Notes: generated by a model from the sequence alone, not told the origin. A DNA stretch of 64,000 nt from Marivivens geojensis (GCF_023540835.1 NZ_JALKCU010000001.1:1178001-1242000), one strand, 5' to 3'. Shown: positions 47,911 to 56,258, counted from the first letter of the stretch. Numbers and translations: made by a program.

Positions 47911-47919
47911 CTTAAATAA

Positions 47920-48594
47920 TTAGGCGCGTGCCGCAGCCCAGCCTGCTGGATCACGCAGATACGACTCGACCTCGGAGAGGGTGTTCGCATCAAACGCGCC
48001 GCGCTCTTTCGCCACTTCGAGGACGTCCCACCATGTGCAAAGGTGGATCAGTTGAACCCCATGATCGCCGAGCGTTTTCTCAACACCTTCAAAGATGCCG
48101 TAGTAGAAAATCACGGCTGTCGCAGAACAGGTCGCGCCAGTGTCACGGATCGCATCAACGAACGACAGTTTAGAGCCGCCGTCAGTGGTCAGGTCTTCAA
48201 CCAAGAGAACGCGCTGGCCTTCGGTCATCGCACCTTCGATGCGGGCATTGCGACCGTAACCTTTGGGTTTTTTACGGACATAGGTCATTGGCAGCGCCAG
48301 ACGTTCAGCCACCAGTGCCGCAAAGGGGATACCTGCGGTTTCACCGCCAGCGATGTTGTCGAAGGCTTCAAAACCCGCTTCGCGCATGATCGAAACCGAG
48401 AGGAAATCCATCAGGGTCGAACGGATGCGCGGGAAAGAGATCAGCTTGCGGCAGTCGATATAGGTCGGTGCCTTTTTGCCAGAAGCGTGGGTGAACGGTT
48501 CTTCTGCGTTGAAATGGATTGCGCCGATTTCAAGCAGCATGCCAGCGGTCAGTTTCGCCATTTCGGCTTTGGTCGGATAGGAAGAGGGGATCAT
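47920..48594 (-). CDS. pyrE: Orotate phosphoribosyltransferase
   Basis: A 224-residue enzyme of pyrimidine synthesis joining orotate and PRPP. The PRPP-binding motif is [13 protein letters not shown], with the flexible [14 protein letters not shown] loop before it. It follows pyrC by 45 bases on the same strand and ends at a strong terminator, so pyrC-pyrE appear to form one unit. Confidence 0.94.
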   Translation of the reverse strand: MIPSSYPTKAEMAKLTAGMLLEIGAIHFNAEEPFTHASGKKAPTYIDCRKLISFPRIRSTLMDFLSVSIMREAGFEAFDNIAGGETAGIPFAALVAERLALPMTYVRKKPKGYGRNARIEGAMTEGQRVLLVEDLTTDGGSKLSFVDAIRDTGATCSATAVIFYYGIFEGVEKTLGDHGVQLIHLCTWWDVLEVAKERGAFDANTLSEVESYLRDPAGWAAARA

Positions 48595-48639
48595 CGCACG
48601 TCCTTATTGGTTTCTTAGGTTTTACCGGAGGTCCGGTTC

Positions 48640-49692
48640 TTAGGCCTCAACACGCCAGTGCAGCGGGAAGCCGGCATCAAATACGGTGACCGGACCAGCG
48701 TCTGTCTCAATGCGGTCCGGATAGCTGACCGGTTCCCCTTTGACGAGGGTAATGGTCTCTTCGTTCACAGGAAGCCCGTAGAACTTCGGTCCGTTCTTGG
48801 ACGCGAAGGCCTCAAGGTTTTTCAGCTTACCAGCGGCCTCAAACACTTCAGCTAGGCAGGACATGGTGTTCGGTGCGGTAAAGCAACCAGCGCAGCCACA
48901 GGCTTGTAGTTTTGCGGGGTCGGTGTGCGGCGCCGAATCCGTCCCGAGGAAGAACCGTTCGTCGCCCGAGGTCGCCGCCTCAACCAGCGCAATGCGATGT
49001 TGTTCGCGCTTTGCCACGGGCAGGCAGTAGTAATGCGGTTTGATCCCGCCCGCGAGTATGTGGTTGCGGTTGATGATCAGGTGGTGCGTGGTGATCGTCG
49101 CACCGAGGTTTTTATGGTGGTCCCGCACGTAGTCCACCGCGTCTTGGGTGGTGACGTGTTCCATCACAACGCGCAGATCGGGCACTTTCTTGCGGATCGG
49201 GTGCAGTACGCGATCAATGAACACCGCTTCGCGGTCGAAAATGTCGATGTCGCTGTCGGTGACTTCGCCATGAACGCAGAGCGGCATACCGATCTCTGCC
49301 ATCTTTTCGAGCACGGGACGGACCTTATCAAAGTCGCGCACACCCGAGGCGGAGTTGGTCGTCGCACCCGCAGGGTAGAGTTTGACCGAGGTCGCGATAC
49401 CAGCCGCATGCGCTGCTGCAACATCCTCCGGATCGGTTTCTTCGGTGAGGTAAAGAACCATCAAAGGCTGGAACGACATGCCTTCGGGCAAGGCAGCCAT
49501 GATCCGCTCGCGGTAGGCTGCGGCCTGTGCACCTGTAACAACAGGGGGCACGAGGTTAGGCATCACAATAGCGCGGCCGAAATGTGCAGCAGTATGCGGA
49601 AGAACGCCCTCAAGCATCGCACCATCACGCAGGTGAAGGTGCCAGTCATCGGGGCGGCGGATGGTCAGGCGGGTGAGGGCTGTATCGGTCAT
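48640..49692 (-). CDS. pyrC: Dihydroorotase (class II)
   Basis: A 350-residue binuclear zinc enzyme closing carbamoyl aspartate to dihydroorotate. [10 protein letters not shown] gives the first His pair, [14 protein letters not shown] the carboxylated Lys, [14 protein letters not shown] and [10 protein letters not shown] further ligands, and [13 protein letters not shown] the catalytic Asp. It lies directly upstream of pyrE and divergent from the MoxR operon. Confidence 0.95.
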   Translation of the reverse strand: MTDTALTRLTIRRPDDWHLHLRDGAMLEGVLPHTAAHFGRAIVMPNLVPPVVTGAQAAAYRERIMAALPEGMSFQPLMVLYLTEETDPEDVAAAHAAGIATSVKLYPAGATTNSASGVRDFDKVRPVLEKMAEIGMPLCVHGEVTDSDIDIFDREAVFIDRVLHPIRKKVPDLRVVMEHVTTQDAVDYVRDHHKNLGATITTHHLIINRNHILAGGIKPHYYCLPVAKREQHRIALVEAATSGDERFFLGTDSAPHTDPAKLQACGCAGCFTAPNTMSCLAEVFEAAGKLKNLEAFASKNGPKFYGLPVNEETITLVKGEPVSYPDRIETDAGPVTVFDAGFPLHWRVEA

Positions 49693-49781
49693 GGGCTGTC
49701 TTTACACCTTTGTCCCGCACCGCGCCATAGGGGGATAAGGGCTTTTCGGGTCGAATAATGCCTCTGCGACCAAGGCATGAC

Positions 49782-49810
49782 TTGACGCCTCCTGTCAGCG
49801 GTGCAGCATA
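49782..49810 (+). promoter_or_regulatory. Candidate promoter of the MoxR/VWA/XdhC/MoeA-like operon
   Basis: TTGACG (49782-49787) and AGCATA (49805-49810), 17 bases apart, 18 bases before the MoxR ATG, in the 136-base gap to the divergent pyrC. GGAGG at 49819-49823 is the ribosome site. Confidence 0.45.
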
Positions 49811-49828
49811 CCCCAAACGGAGGAAACT

Positions 49829-50734
49829 ATGCAGATCGACAGTATCGACGACGTCCAGACGATTCTGGCCGGTCAGGACTACGTATGCGGCCGCGCCCTA
49901 GCGACGGTGGTGTTCTTATCCCTGAAACTTGGCCGTCCGCTCTTTCTCGAAGGGGAGGCAGGCACGGGTAAAACCGAAATCGCCAAGGCAATTGCTGCGT
50001 CTCTTGGCCGGAAATTGATCCGTCTTCAATGCTACGAAGGTCTGGATGCGGCCTCTGCGGTGTATGAATGGAACTTTGCCGAACAGATGATCGCGATCCG
50101 CACGGCTGAGGCGACAGGTGGGGCTGATCGGTCGGAACTGAAATCCGAACTCTTTACCGAGGACTACTTGATCGAACGTCCGCTCTTGCAAGCGATGCGC
50201 CCCCAAGAAGGCGGTGCGCCTGTTCTCTTGATCGACGAAATCGACCGCACGGATGAACCGTTCGAGGCGTTCCTTTTAGAGGCGCTGTCGGATTTTCAGG
50301 TGACGGTGCCAGAGCTCGGCACGATCAAGGCGCCAGAGCCGCCCATTGTGATCCTGACCTCTAACCGCACGCGTGAAGTGCACGACGCATTGAAACGCCG
50401 CTGCCTCTATCACTGGGTCGATTATCCGACCTTTGATCGAGAGTTGGAAATCCTCAACGCGCGCGCACCAGAGGCCCAAGATACCCTGAGCCGTGAGGTC
50501 GTTGCCTTTGTTCAAAAGCTTCGTACCGAAGATCTGTTCAAAAAACCCGGTGTGGCGGAAACCATCGACTGGGCGAAATGTTTGCTCGCCTTGGACGTGA
50601 TCGATTTATCGCCGGAGGTTATTGCTGATACGCTGGGGGCTATCCTGAAATATCAGGACGACATTGCCCGCATTGAAGGGTCCGAGGCGCAGCGTATCCT
50701 CAAGGACGCACGCGCCGAACTCGCGCCGGCGTGA
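49829..50734 (+). CDS. MoxR-type AAA ATPase (CoxD-like)
   Basis: A 301-residue AAA+ ATPase with EGEAGTGKTEIAKAIA (Walker A), VLLIDEIDRTDEPFEAFLLE (Walker B, sensor) and LTSNRTREVHDALKRRCLYHW, which is the MoxR/CoxD subfamily sequence. GGAGG is five bases before the ATG. Family knowledge: with a VWA partner these act as chaperones that insert metals into enzymes; CoxD helps build the Mo-Cu centre of CO dehydrogenase. The next gene is that partner. No structural oxidoreductase is adjacent. Confidence 0.9.
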   Translation: MQIDSIDDVQTILAGQDYVCGRALATVVFLSLKLGRPLFLEGEAGTGKTEIAKAIAASLGRKLIRLQCYEGLDAASAVYEWNFAEQMIAIRTAEATGGADRSELKSELFTEDYLIERPLLQAMRPQEGGAPVLLIDEIDRTDEPFEAFLLEALSDFQVTVPELGTIKAPEPPIVILTSNRTREVHDALKRRCLYHWVDYPTFDRELEILNARAPEAQDTLSREVVAFVQKLRTEDLFKKPGVAETIDWAKCLLALDVIDLSPEVIADTLGAILKYQDDIARIEGSEAQRILKDARAELAPA

Positions 50735-50743
50735 TGGTCGTTT

Positions 50744-52003
50744 ATGGCTGAATATATCCCGCTCTCAATCCCCGAAGATGGGAAGCTCGCGCACAACATC
50801 ACGCACTTTGCCCGTGCGCTGCGCAAGGCTGGGCTACCCGTTGGTCCTGGGCGGGTGATTGATGCCATTCGGGCCGTTGAGGCAGCGGGGTTCACGGAAA
50901 AAAACGATTTTTATTGGACATTAGAGGCCTGTTTTTGTTCACGGCCCGAACATCGTGTCGTCTTTGGTCAGGTGTTTCGCCTCTATTGGCGTGATCCGCG
51001 CTACCTCGAACATATGATGTCGATGATGTTGCCATCGGTGCGTGGCGTTCAGGAAGAGCGTAAGGCCAAAGCAGGAGAAAAACGTGCAGCAGAGGCATTG
51101 TTGGATGACCAGAACATCCCCATGCCGAAGGAAGAGGACGAAGAGCCGAACGAAGAGACCTTGATCGACGTTGATGCCTCGAAAACGATCTCGACCGAAG
51201 AAAAGCTTCGGTCCCTCGATTTTGAGCAGATGAGTACGGAGGAAATGGCTGAGGCGAAACGGATCCTCGCCCGTATGACCTTGCCTGTGCGCCCAATTAA
51301 ATCCCGCAGGACTGTGGCAGGCTACGGGGATATCGCCGATTGGCGGGCCACGATGCGGCGGGCGATGCGTCAGGGTGGGGAGATCACGTCGTTTGAGACC
51401 CGAAAGAAACGCGAACGGTATCCGAACCTCGTGGTGATCTGCGATATTTCAGGGTCGATGTCGCAATACTCGCGGGCCGTTCTGCATTTCCTGCACGCTG
51501 TGTCCAACGCCAAAGGTCAAGGATGGGCAAAGGTGCACGCTTTTACTTTCGGGACGCGCCTCACCAACATCACGCGTCATCTGAAACATCGCGATGTTGA
51601 TGCGGCATTGGCATCGGCAGGTGCAGAGGCGCAGGACTGGGAAGGTGGCACGCGGATCGGTGAGTGTATCGACCGTTTCAACCGCGACTGGTCGCGCCGT
51701 GTTCTGGGGCAGGGCGCTGTTGTTCTATTGATCACCGATGGTCTGGACCGCGACCCCGAAGGCGGCTTGGGCAAGGCAATGGAACGGCTACATCTTTCAT
51801 CGCGGCAGCTCATTTGGCTCAATCCCTTGCTCCGTTGGGAGGGGTTTGCCCCCAAAGCCCGTGGAATTATGGAAATGTTGCCCCATGTTACCAGTTTCCG
51901 TGCTGGGCATAATATCGCCTCGCTTCAGGGGCTGGCGGATGCCATCGCGCGGGGTGATGATACTGGTGAAAAAGATCGCCTCATGGCGATGATGGGGAGG
52001 TAG
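50744..52003 (+). CDS. VWA-domain protein (CoxE-like)
   Basis: A 419-residue protein. Residues 1-130 are helical with an acidic stretch (PKEEDEEPNEETL at about 126-140), and the C-terminal half is a von Willebrand A domain with the metal site DISGSMS and LLITDGLDRD. This is the CoxE family that works with the MoxR ATPase. It starts ten bases after that gene and its stop is separated from the XdhC gene by two bases. Confidence 0.9.
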   Translation: MAEYIPLSIPEDGKLAHNITHFARALRKAGLPVGPGRVIDAIRAVEAAGFTEKNDFYWTLEACFCSRPEHRVVFGQVFRLYWRDPRYLEHMMSMMLPSVRGVQEERKAKAGEKRAAEALLDDQNIPMPKEEDEEPNEETLIDVDASKTISTEEKLRSLDFEQMSTEEMAEAKRILARMTLPVRPIKSRRTVAGYGDIADWRATMRRAMRQGGEITSFETRKKRERYPNLVVICDISGSMSQYSRAVLHFLHAVSNAKGQGWAKVHAFTFGTRLTNITRHLKHRDVDAALASAGAEAQDWEGGTRIGECIDRFNRDWSRRVLGQGAVVLLITDGLDRDPEGGLGKAMERLHLSSRQLIWLNPLLRWEGFAPKARGIMEMLPHVTSFRAGHNIASLQGLADAIARGDDTGEKDRLMAMMGR

Positions 52004-52005
52004 CG

Positions 52006-52977
52006 GTGTCCGATAAGACAGACATTCCCGCCTTGGCACTCGACTGGCATCGGTCTGGCCGCGGCGCTGTATTGGCAACGGTAGTGGAGACATGGGGGTC
52101 TGCCCCGCGTCCAATCGGGTCCCAATTGGTCGTCGACCGTGATGGCGCGATGGAAGGCTCCGTCTCGGGTGGTTGCGTCGAGGGTGCGGTGATCACCGAG
52201 AGCTTTGATGCAATCGAAGACGGCAAGGCCCGTTTATTGGACTTTGGCGTCAGCGATGACACCGCCTTTGCCGTTGGGCTGGCCTGTGGTGGGCGCATCC
52301 GTGTTCTGGTTGAACCAGTTGGGGGCGAAACGTTACATGAGGACCTCTTGGCCGATCTCGTAGCCCGCCGTGCGCGGCGCGAGGCGGTGGCCTATGTCGC
52401 GGATCTGGAAACGGGGGCGCGTCGGTTGGACGGCTTTGCCCAACATGAAGATCGATTCCGTGGCGATAAGTCGGGTGTTGAAGAGGACGGTCAGACCTTT
52501 GTCGCCATCCATAACCCGCCGCTTCGAATGATTGTGGTCGGCGCCGTGCATATCGCTCAACCCCTCGTCCAAATGGCTCGCGCTTGTGGCTATGACCCGA
52601 TCTTGATCGACCCGCGTCCTGTTTTCGGCTCCGAAGATCGCTTTCCGAATGAGATGATTTCGGATGATTGGCCAGATGAGGCGATGGAAAAAATCGGGCT
52701 CGACCCGCGCACGGCTGTTGTCACGCTGACCCATGATCCGAAATTGGATGACCCCGCGATCCGTACGGCGCTGAGGTCTGATGTGTTTTACCTCGGCTGT
52801 TTGGGGTCCACACGCACCCATGCGAAGCGGGTTGAACGGCTAAAGGCGGATGGTTTTACAGACAATCAGATTGTCCGCATCCATGCGCCTGTTGGTTTGA
52901 ATATCGGTGCGAAGTCACCTGCGGAGATTGCGGTCAGCATCATGGCTCAAATCACCGAAAGGCTGCGTAAAGGATGA
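52006..52977 (+). CDS. XdhC/CoxF-type molybdenum cofactor insertion protein
   Basis: A 323-residue protein. The N-terminal XdhC domain shows TVVETWGSAPRPIGSQLVV and SVSGGCVEGAV, and the C-terminal half is a Rossmann fold (MIVVGAVHIAQPLVQMARAC) ending in GLNIGAKSPAEIAVSIMAQI. Family knowledge: XdhC binds molybdenum cofactor, helps sulfurate it and inserts it into xanthine dehydrogenase-type enzymes. The GTG at 52006 has GGGGAGG upstream. It overlaps the next gene by four bases. Confidence 0.92.
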   Translation: MSDKTDIPALALDWHRSGRGAVLATVVETWGSAPRPIGSQLVVDRDGAMEGSVSGGCVEGAVITESFDAIEDGKARLLDFGVSDDTAFAVGLACGGRIRVLVEPVGGETLHEDLLADLVARRARREAVAYVADLETGARRLDGFAQHEDRFRGDKSGVEEDGQTFVAIHNPPLRMIVVGAVHIAQPLVQMARACGYDPILIDPRPVFGSEDRFPNEMISDDWPDEAMEKIGLDPRTAVVTLTHDPKLDDPAIRTALRSDVFYLGCLGSTRTHAKRVERLKADGFTDNQIVRIHAPVGLNIGAKSPAEIAVSIMAQITERLRKG

Positions 52978-53966
52978 AATTCGGGCCAGTTCCTTTATCT
53001 GACGCCGTTGGCGCGATCCTAGCCCATTCCATCACTTTGCCCAAAGGCAAGCTGGCAAAAGGACGGTGGTTGACCGAGGATGATATTGCGCAGCTCGCGG
53101 CGCTGGGCATGGATGACGTCATTGTCGCGTGGCTCGAAGCTGACGATATTCACGAAGATGAGGCTGCAACCCGCCTCGCACAGGCTTTGGTTCCTGATCC
53201 AGAGGCACAAGGGCTGCGATTGTCCAAGGCGACGACAGGACGTGTGAACCTTATTGCGACGGGCGCGGGTATTGCTCAGATCAATGTAGCGGCCGTGAAT
53301 GCGCTCAACGCCGTTCATCCAATGATCACCCTCGCTACTGTCCCCGCGTGGCACCGTTGTGATCCTGATACGATGGTTGGGACGGTTAAGATCATTTCCT
53401 ATGGCGTGCCTGAGGAGGCGATCACTGCGGCGGTCGAGGCTGCACAGTCTGCGATACATATCCGTTCGCCACAGTATAAGACGGCGACGCTGATCGAAAC
53501 CCGCACCAGCGACGAAACCCCATCGGATAAGGGGCGTCGCGCCACAAACGGTCGGTTGTTTCGCCTAAATATGTCCTTGACGGAACGCGTCGTGGTGCCT
53601 CATCGCACGGACGAAATTGCAACCGCGATTACTGAGGCTTTGGGCGATGTTGTGCTGATCCTGACGGCCTCTGCGACCTCTGACCCAATGGATGTTGCGC
53701 CCTCGGCGGTCCGAGTGGCTGGAGGCACGGTGACTCGTTTTGGGATGCCTGTGGATCCCGGAAACCTTCTGTTCCTTGGCGAAGTCGGTGATCGTCCTGT
53801 GATCGGCCTTCCTGGGTGCGCGCGATCCCCTGCGCTGAATGGCGCAGACTGGGTTCTGGAGCGGGTGATCTGCGGTGTTCCCATCGGAGATGCCGAGATC
53901 TCGGCCATGGGGGTAGGGGGATTGCTCAAGGAAATCCCGACGCGCCCGCGTCCTCGCGAAGGCTGA
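52974..53966 (+). CDS. MoeA/MogA-like molybdopterin-binding protein
   Basis: A 330-residue protein. The N-terminus (VPLSDAVGAILAHSITLPKG) resembles the MoeA start, and residues 170-300 carry the MoCF-like fold with ILTASATSDPMDVAPSAVRV and PGNLLFLGEVGDRPVIGLPG. It is shorter than MoeA (about 400). It is probably a molybdopterin-handling protein rather than housekeeping MoeA. It overlaps the XdhC-type gene by four bases and ends at a bidirectional terminator. Confidence 0.83.
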   Translation: MKFGPVPLSDAVGAILAHSITLPKGKLAKGRWLTEDDIAQLAALGMDDVIVAWLEADDIHEDEAATRLAQALVPDPEAQGLRLSKATTGRVNLIATGAGIAQINVAAVNALNAVHPMITLATVPAWHRCDPDTMVGTVKIISYGVPEEAITAAVEAAQSAIHIRSPQYKTATLIETRTSDETPSDKGRRATNGRLFRLNMSLTERVVVPHRTDEIATAITEALGDVVLILTASATSDPMDVAPSAVRVAGGTVTRFGMPVDPGNLLFLGEVGDRPVIGLPGCARSPALNGADWVLERVICGVPIGDAEISAMGVGGLLKEIPTRPRPREG

Positions 53967-53973
53967 AACGAAA

Positions 53974-53997
53974 AAAGCCGCCCAAAAAGGCGGCTTT
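53974..53997. terminator. Bidirectional terminator between the MoxR operon and infC
   Basis: AAAGCCGCC (53974-53982), loop CAAAAA, GGCGGCTTT (53989-53997), with A-run before and TCTC after. It separates convergent genes. infC is therefore not followed by rpmI-rplT. Confidence 0.88.
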
Positions 53998-54017
53998 CTC
54001 ATTCGATTGTCCGAACC

Positions 54018-54563
54018 TTACTTCGGAAGCGGCCCGATCATCATGACCATCTGGCGGCCTTCCATTTTCGGCATGTTTTCGATTTTGCCGAATTCGGTGA
54101 TGTCTCCAGCGATCTGTTCCAGCAGTTGGCGGCCCAAATCTTGGTGCGCCATTTCGCGTCCACGGAATCGCAGCGTCACTTTGACCTTGTCGCCATTGCC
54201 AAGGAATTTCAGCACGGAACGCATTTTAACGTCATAGTCGTGCTTGTCCGTACCAGGGCGGAACTTGACCTCTTTGATCTCGATGATCTTCTGCTTTTTC
54301 CGCGCTTCGGCCTCTTTCTTCTGCTGTTCATATTTGAACTTGCCGAAGTCCATGATCTTACACACGGGCGGCGTCGCGTTAGGCGAGATTTCAACGAGGT
54401 CTAAACCAGCCTCTTCCGCCATTTGGAGCGCTTGCGCTGGCGTTACAACGCCGACGTTTTCTCCTTCGGCGCCAATGAGGCGGATTTCGGGGCACCGAAT
54501 GCGTTCATTGATACGGGGTCCAGTGTCACGCACCGGCGGTGCGTTATGAGGTCTGCGGGCTAT
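54018..54563 (-). CDS. infC: Translation initiation factor IF-3, probable ATA start
   Basis: Sequence shows [61 protein letters not shown] and [14 protein letters not shown], the full IF-3. The longest frame with a standard start begins at GTG 54533 and lacks the usual ARRPHNAPP leader. Ten codons upstream, in frame, an ATA (54563-54561) is followed by exactly that leader, and AAAGGA (54577-54572) lies eight bases before it. I therefore place the start at ATA, giving 181 residues. Family knowledge: infC in many bacteria uses a rare start, which IF-3 itself discriminates against, giving autoregulation. The usual rpmI-rplT neighbours are absent. Confidence 0.88.
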   Translation of the reverse strand: MARRPHNAPPVRDTGPRINERIRCPEIRLIGAEGENVGVVTPAQALQMAEEAGLDLVEISPNATPPVCKIMDFGKFKYEQQKKEAEARKKQKIIEIKEVKFRPGTDKHDYDVKMRSVLKFLGNGDKVKVTLRFRGREMAHQDLGRQLLEQIAGDITEFGKIENMPKMEGRQMVMMIGPLPK

Positions 54564-54599
54564 GGCCTTAGTCCTTTCGGCGGTTGTAATTTGGCACGC

Positions 54600-54628
54600 A
54601 ACCTAGTCTTGCCTGCGATTTTCCGCAA
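54600..54628 (-). promoter_or_regulatory. Weak candidate promoter of infC
   Basis: On the minus strand TTGCGG (54628-54623) and TAGGTT (54605-54600), 17 apart, 37 bases before the ATA start. The rest of the gap to 54760 shows no clear element. Confidence 0.3.
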
Positions 54629-54759
54629 CCCGCAAATGCGCTTGCCACAAGGTCGTAGTAATTCTGCTCCACATGTGACTTTAAAGTTGCGTGATGTCGT
54701 GCCATTACACGCGTAGGGGCCTGAGTTGGGGCCGATCCGTAGTTTGGAAGGACGATATT

Positions 54760-55536
54760 ATGAGAGCGTTTGTTATTATTGTGGTCGCCGCGATTCTCGG
54801 CTTTTTCGGTTATGAATTTGCCGCCAACGGTCGCACACCCGTTGAAGCCGTAAAAGGTCTGGTCGGGATTGCTGCCGAAGTTGCTGACGATGCCGCTGGT
54901 GCTGCCACGGATGCAGTCGACGCCGCTGCTGAGGCCGCCACCGATGCAGTCGAAACCGCAACAGAGGCAGCAGAAGCTGCGACCGATGCGGCGACTGAAG
55001 CCTCAAATGCAGCCGTTGAAGCCGCTGAGGAAGCAGCAGAGGCCGCTGCTGCCGCTGTTGAAGAAGCAGCAGCCGCTGCCACCGAAGCAGCAGATGCTGC
55101 GACGACCGCTGCGACTGAAGCTGTTGATGCGGCCGCAACTACTGCAACGGATGCAGTAGAAGGCGCGACCGAGGCCGCAACAGCTGCGGCTGATATGGCA
55201 ACCAGCGCAGCGACAGAAGCTGCCGAGACCGCGACCGAGGCTGCAACTGAAGCCGTTGATGCAGCGACTGAGGCTGCAGTTCAGGCCGCAACCGATGTGA
55301 CCACGAGCGCAGGTAGCCTGATGGAAACCGCAACAGGCGCACTTGGCGCGCTGGACCCGTCGGCAATTCTCTCGGTCGAAAACTTTGATCCAGTCAAAGT
55401 AACTGCCCTCATCGAAGGGTCATCGCTGTCTGATGGCATTAAAACCCAACTTGTTACTGCGGTTGAGGCTGCTGGAAATAACCCTGAGATGGTTCAGGGC
55501 GTGATTGACCAGATCAAGACGACGATGGGTCTGTAA
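54760..55536 (+). CDS. Ala/Glu/Thr-rich amphipathic-repeat protein with N-terminal membrane anchor
   Basis: A 258-residue protein. A hydrophobic N-terminal helix (MRAFVIIVVAAILGFFGY) would be a signal or anchor. Residues 45-195 are a degenerate repeat of AATEAADAATEA type with a period near 11, alternating Ala with Glu, Asp or Thr; this makes one long amphipathic helix like apolipoprotein or LEA proteins. A non-repetitive C-terminal domain (about 205-258, DPSAILSVENFDPVKVTALI) follows. GGAAGGA precedes the ATG. Function unknown; a membrane- or surface-coating stress protein is a guess. Confidence 0.75.
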   Translation: MRAFVIIVVAAILGFFGYEFAANGRTPVEAVKGLVGIAAEVADDAAGAATDAVDAAAEAATDAVETATEAAEAATDAATEASNAAVEAAEEAAEAAAAAVEEAAAAATEAADAATTAATEAVDAAATTATDAVEGATEAATAAADMATSAATEAAETATEAATEAVDAATEAAVQAATDVTTSAGSLMETATGALGALDPSAILSVENFDPVKVTALIEGSSLSDGIKTQLVTAVEAAGNNPEMVQGVIDQIKTTMGL

Positions 55537-55546
55537 TTTCAGGCAC

Positions 55547-55564
55547 ATTCAGCTTTGGCTGAAT
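55547..55564 (+). repeat. Short hairpin after the Ala-rich gene
   Basis: ATTCAGC (55547-55553), TTTG, GCTGAAT (55558-55564), a perfect seven-base stem just past the stop and 16 bases before the terminator. It may add stability to the 3' end of the mRNA. Confidence 0.5.
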
Positions 55565-55580
55565 TTCGATAACTTCTTGG

Positions 55581-55607
55581 AAACGGGGCAGTTTTTCTGC
55601 CCCGTTT
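55581..55607 (+). terminator. Rho-independent terminator
   Basis: AAACGGGGCAG (55581-55591), loop TTTTT, CTGCCCCGTTT (55597-55607), then TGTTTTATT. An 11-base stem before the tRNA genes. Confidence 0.9.
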
Positions 55608-55659
55608 TGTTTTATTCGGTGCTCTGCGCGAAGAGTTTCATTTTTTTGTCATAGGGCGC

Positions 55660-55688
55660 TTGACGCGCCCCGACGCACCGCTTAGAAG
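55660..55688 (+). promoter_or_regulatory. Promoter of the tRNA-Asp pair
   Basis: TTGACG (55660-55665), 17 bases, TAGAAG (55683-55688). The context GCGCTTGAC is the usual strong alphaproteobacterial promoter form for stable RNA. The first tRNA begins 37 bases after the -10 box. Confidence 0.65.
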
Positions 55689-55724
55689 CCCCACACGTTC
55701 GGTGAGATACCGAAAAGAAGATAC

Positions 55725-55801
55725 GCGGTTGTAGCTCAGTTGGTTAGAGTACCGGCCTGTCACGCCGGGGGTCGCGGGTTCGAGCCCCGTCAACCGCGCC
55801 A
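55725..55801 (+). tRNA. tRNA-Asp (GTC), copy 1
   Basis: A 77-base cloverleaf with acceptor GCGGTTG/CAACCGC, the D-arm GCTC...GAGT, anticodon loop CTGTCAC (anticodon GTC), T-loop GGTTCGAGCC and an encoded CCA end. The anticodon identifies aspartate. Confidence 0.96.
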
Positions 55802-55832
55802 CTTCTTTTCAAGACATCACAGACGCAAGTGC

Positions 55833-55909
55833 GCGGTTGTAGCTCAGTTGGTTAGAGTACCGGCCTGTCACGCCGGGGGTCGCGGGTTCGAGCCCCGTCA
55901 ACCGCGCCA
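55833..55909 (+). tRNA. tRNA-Asp (GTC), copy 2
   Basis: Identical in all 77 bases to the copy at 55725-55801, including CCA, after a 31-base spacer. The two are probably co-transcribed and processed from one precursor. Exact identity suggests recent duplication or gene conversion. Confidence 0.96.
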
Positions 55910-55925
55910 CTTTCCTCCCTTTTCA

Positions 55926-55988
55926 ATTTTGAAAACGCAAAATGCCCTTGGCAATTTGACGTGCTTTCATATATCACGTTTTCAAAAT
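55926..55988. repeat. 12-bp perfect inverted repeat flanking a promoter
   Basis: ATTTTGAAAACG (55926-55937) and CGTTTTCAAAAT (55977-55988) are exact reverse complements with a 39-base centre. The centre contains the candidate promoter at 55948-55975. The right arm ends six bases before the ribosome site of the gene at 56004. It could be a two-site operator with looping, or an RNA stem hiding nothing but reaching close to the ribosome site. Confidence 0.6.
55948..55975 (+). promoter_or_regulatory. Candidate promoter of the small membrane protein gene
   Basis: TTGGCA (55948-55953), 16 bases, TATATC (55970-55975), starting transcription about 20 bases before ATG 56004. It is enclosed by the 12-bp inverted repeat. 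Confidence 0.4.
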
Positions 55989-56003
55989 ATATTGGAGGAC
56001 GCG

Positions 56004-56222
56004 ATGGCGTTTCTGGATACCCTGCCTTGGAACCTTGTGATTTTGGCCTGCTTGACGCTGGGCCTCGCACCGTTTTTTCCTGAACCGCATATTTGGGAAA
56101 AGCTAAAGATGTTGGCTGCGGGCGAGTTGGCGAAGCCGATTGATATCTTTGACTTGGTTATGCACGGCGCACCGTTTGTGGTGCTCTTTGCAAAGGGGCT
56201 GCGCACGGTGATGGCGGGCTAA
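56004..56222 (+). CDS. Small membrane protein (often labelled RND transporter)
   Basis: A 72-residue protein with two hydrophobic stretches (about 7-26 and 50-68) joined by a polar segment with the motif PEPHIWEKLKMLAAGELAKP followed by IDIFDLVMHG. Relatives in Rhodobacteraceae are annotated RND transporter, but the protein is far too short for that and no transport motif is visible. GGAGG is five bases before the ATG. It stands alone, with its own candidate promoter and terminator. Confidence 0.72.
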   Translation: MAFLDTLPWNLVILACLTLGLAPFFPEPHIWEKLKMLAAGELAKPIDIFDLVMHGAPFVVLFAKGLRTVMAG

Positions 56223-56225
56223 CGA

Positions 56226-56247
56226 AAAGGGGGCCGAGGCCCCCTTT
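56226..56247. terminator. Terminator between the small membrane protein and dsbA-like genes
   Basis: AAAGGGGGCC (56226-56235) and GGCCCCCTTT (56238-56247), nearly continuous palindrome, with TGTTGT after and AACG before. It can serve both convergent genes. Confidence 0.8.
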
Positions 56248-56258
56248 GTTGTGTCGTA

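Noticed and set aside
54870-55320. Repetitive DNA that might be taken for a CRISPR or minisatellite
   Set aside because: The repetition is at codon level for an Ala-rich helix; there are no direct repeats with unique spacers.
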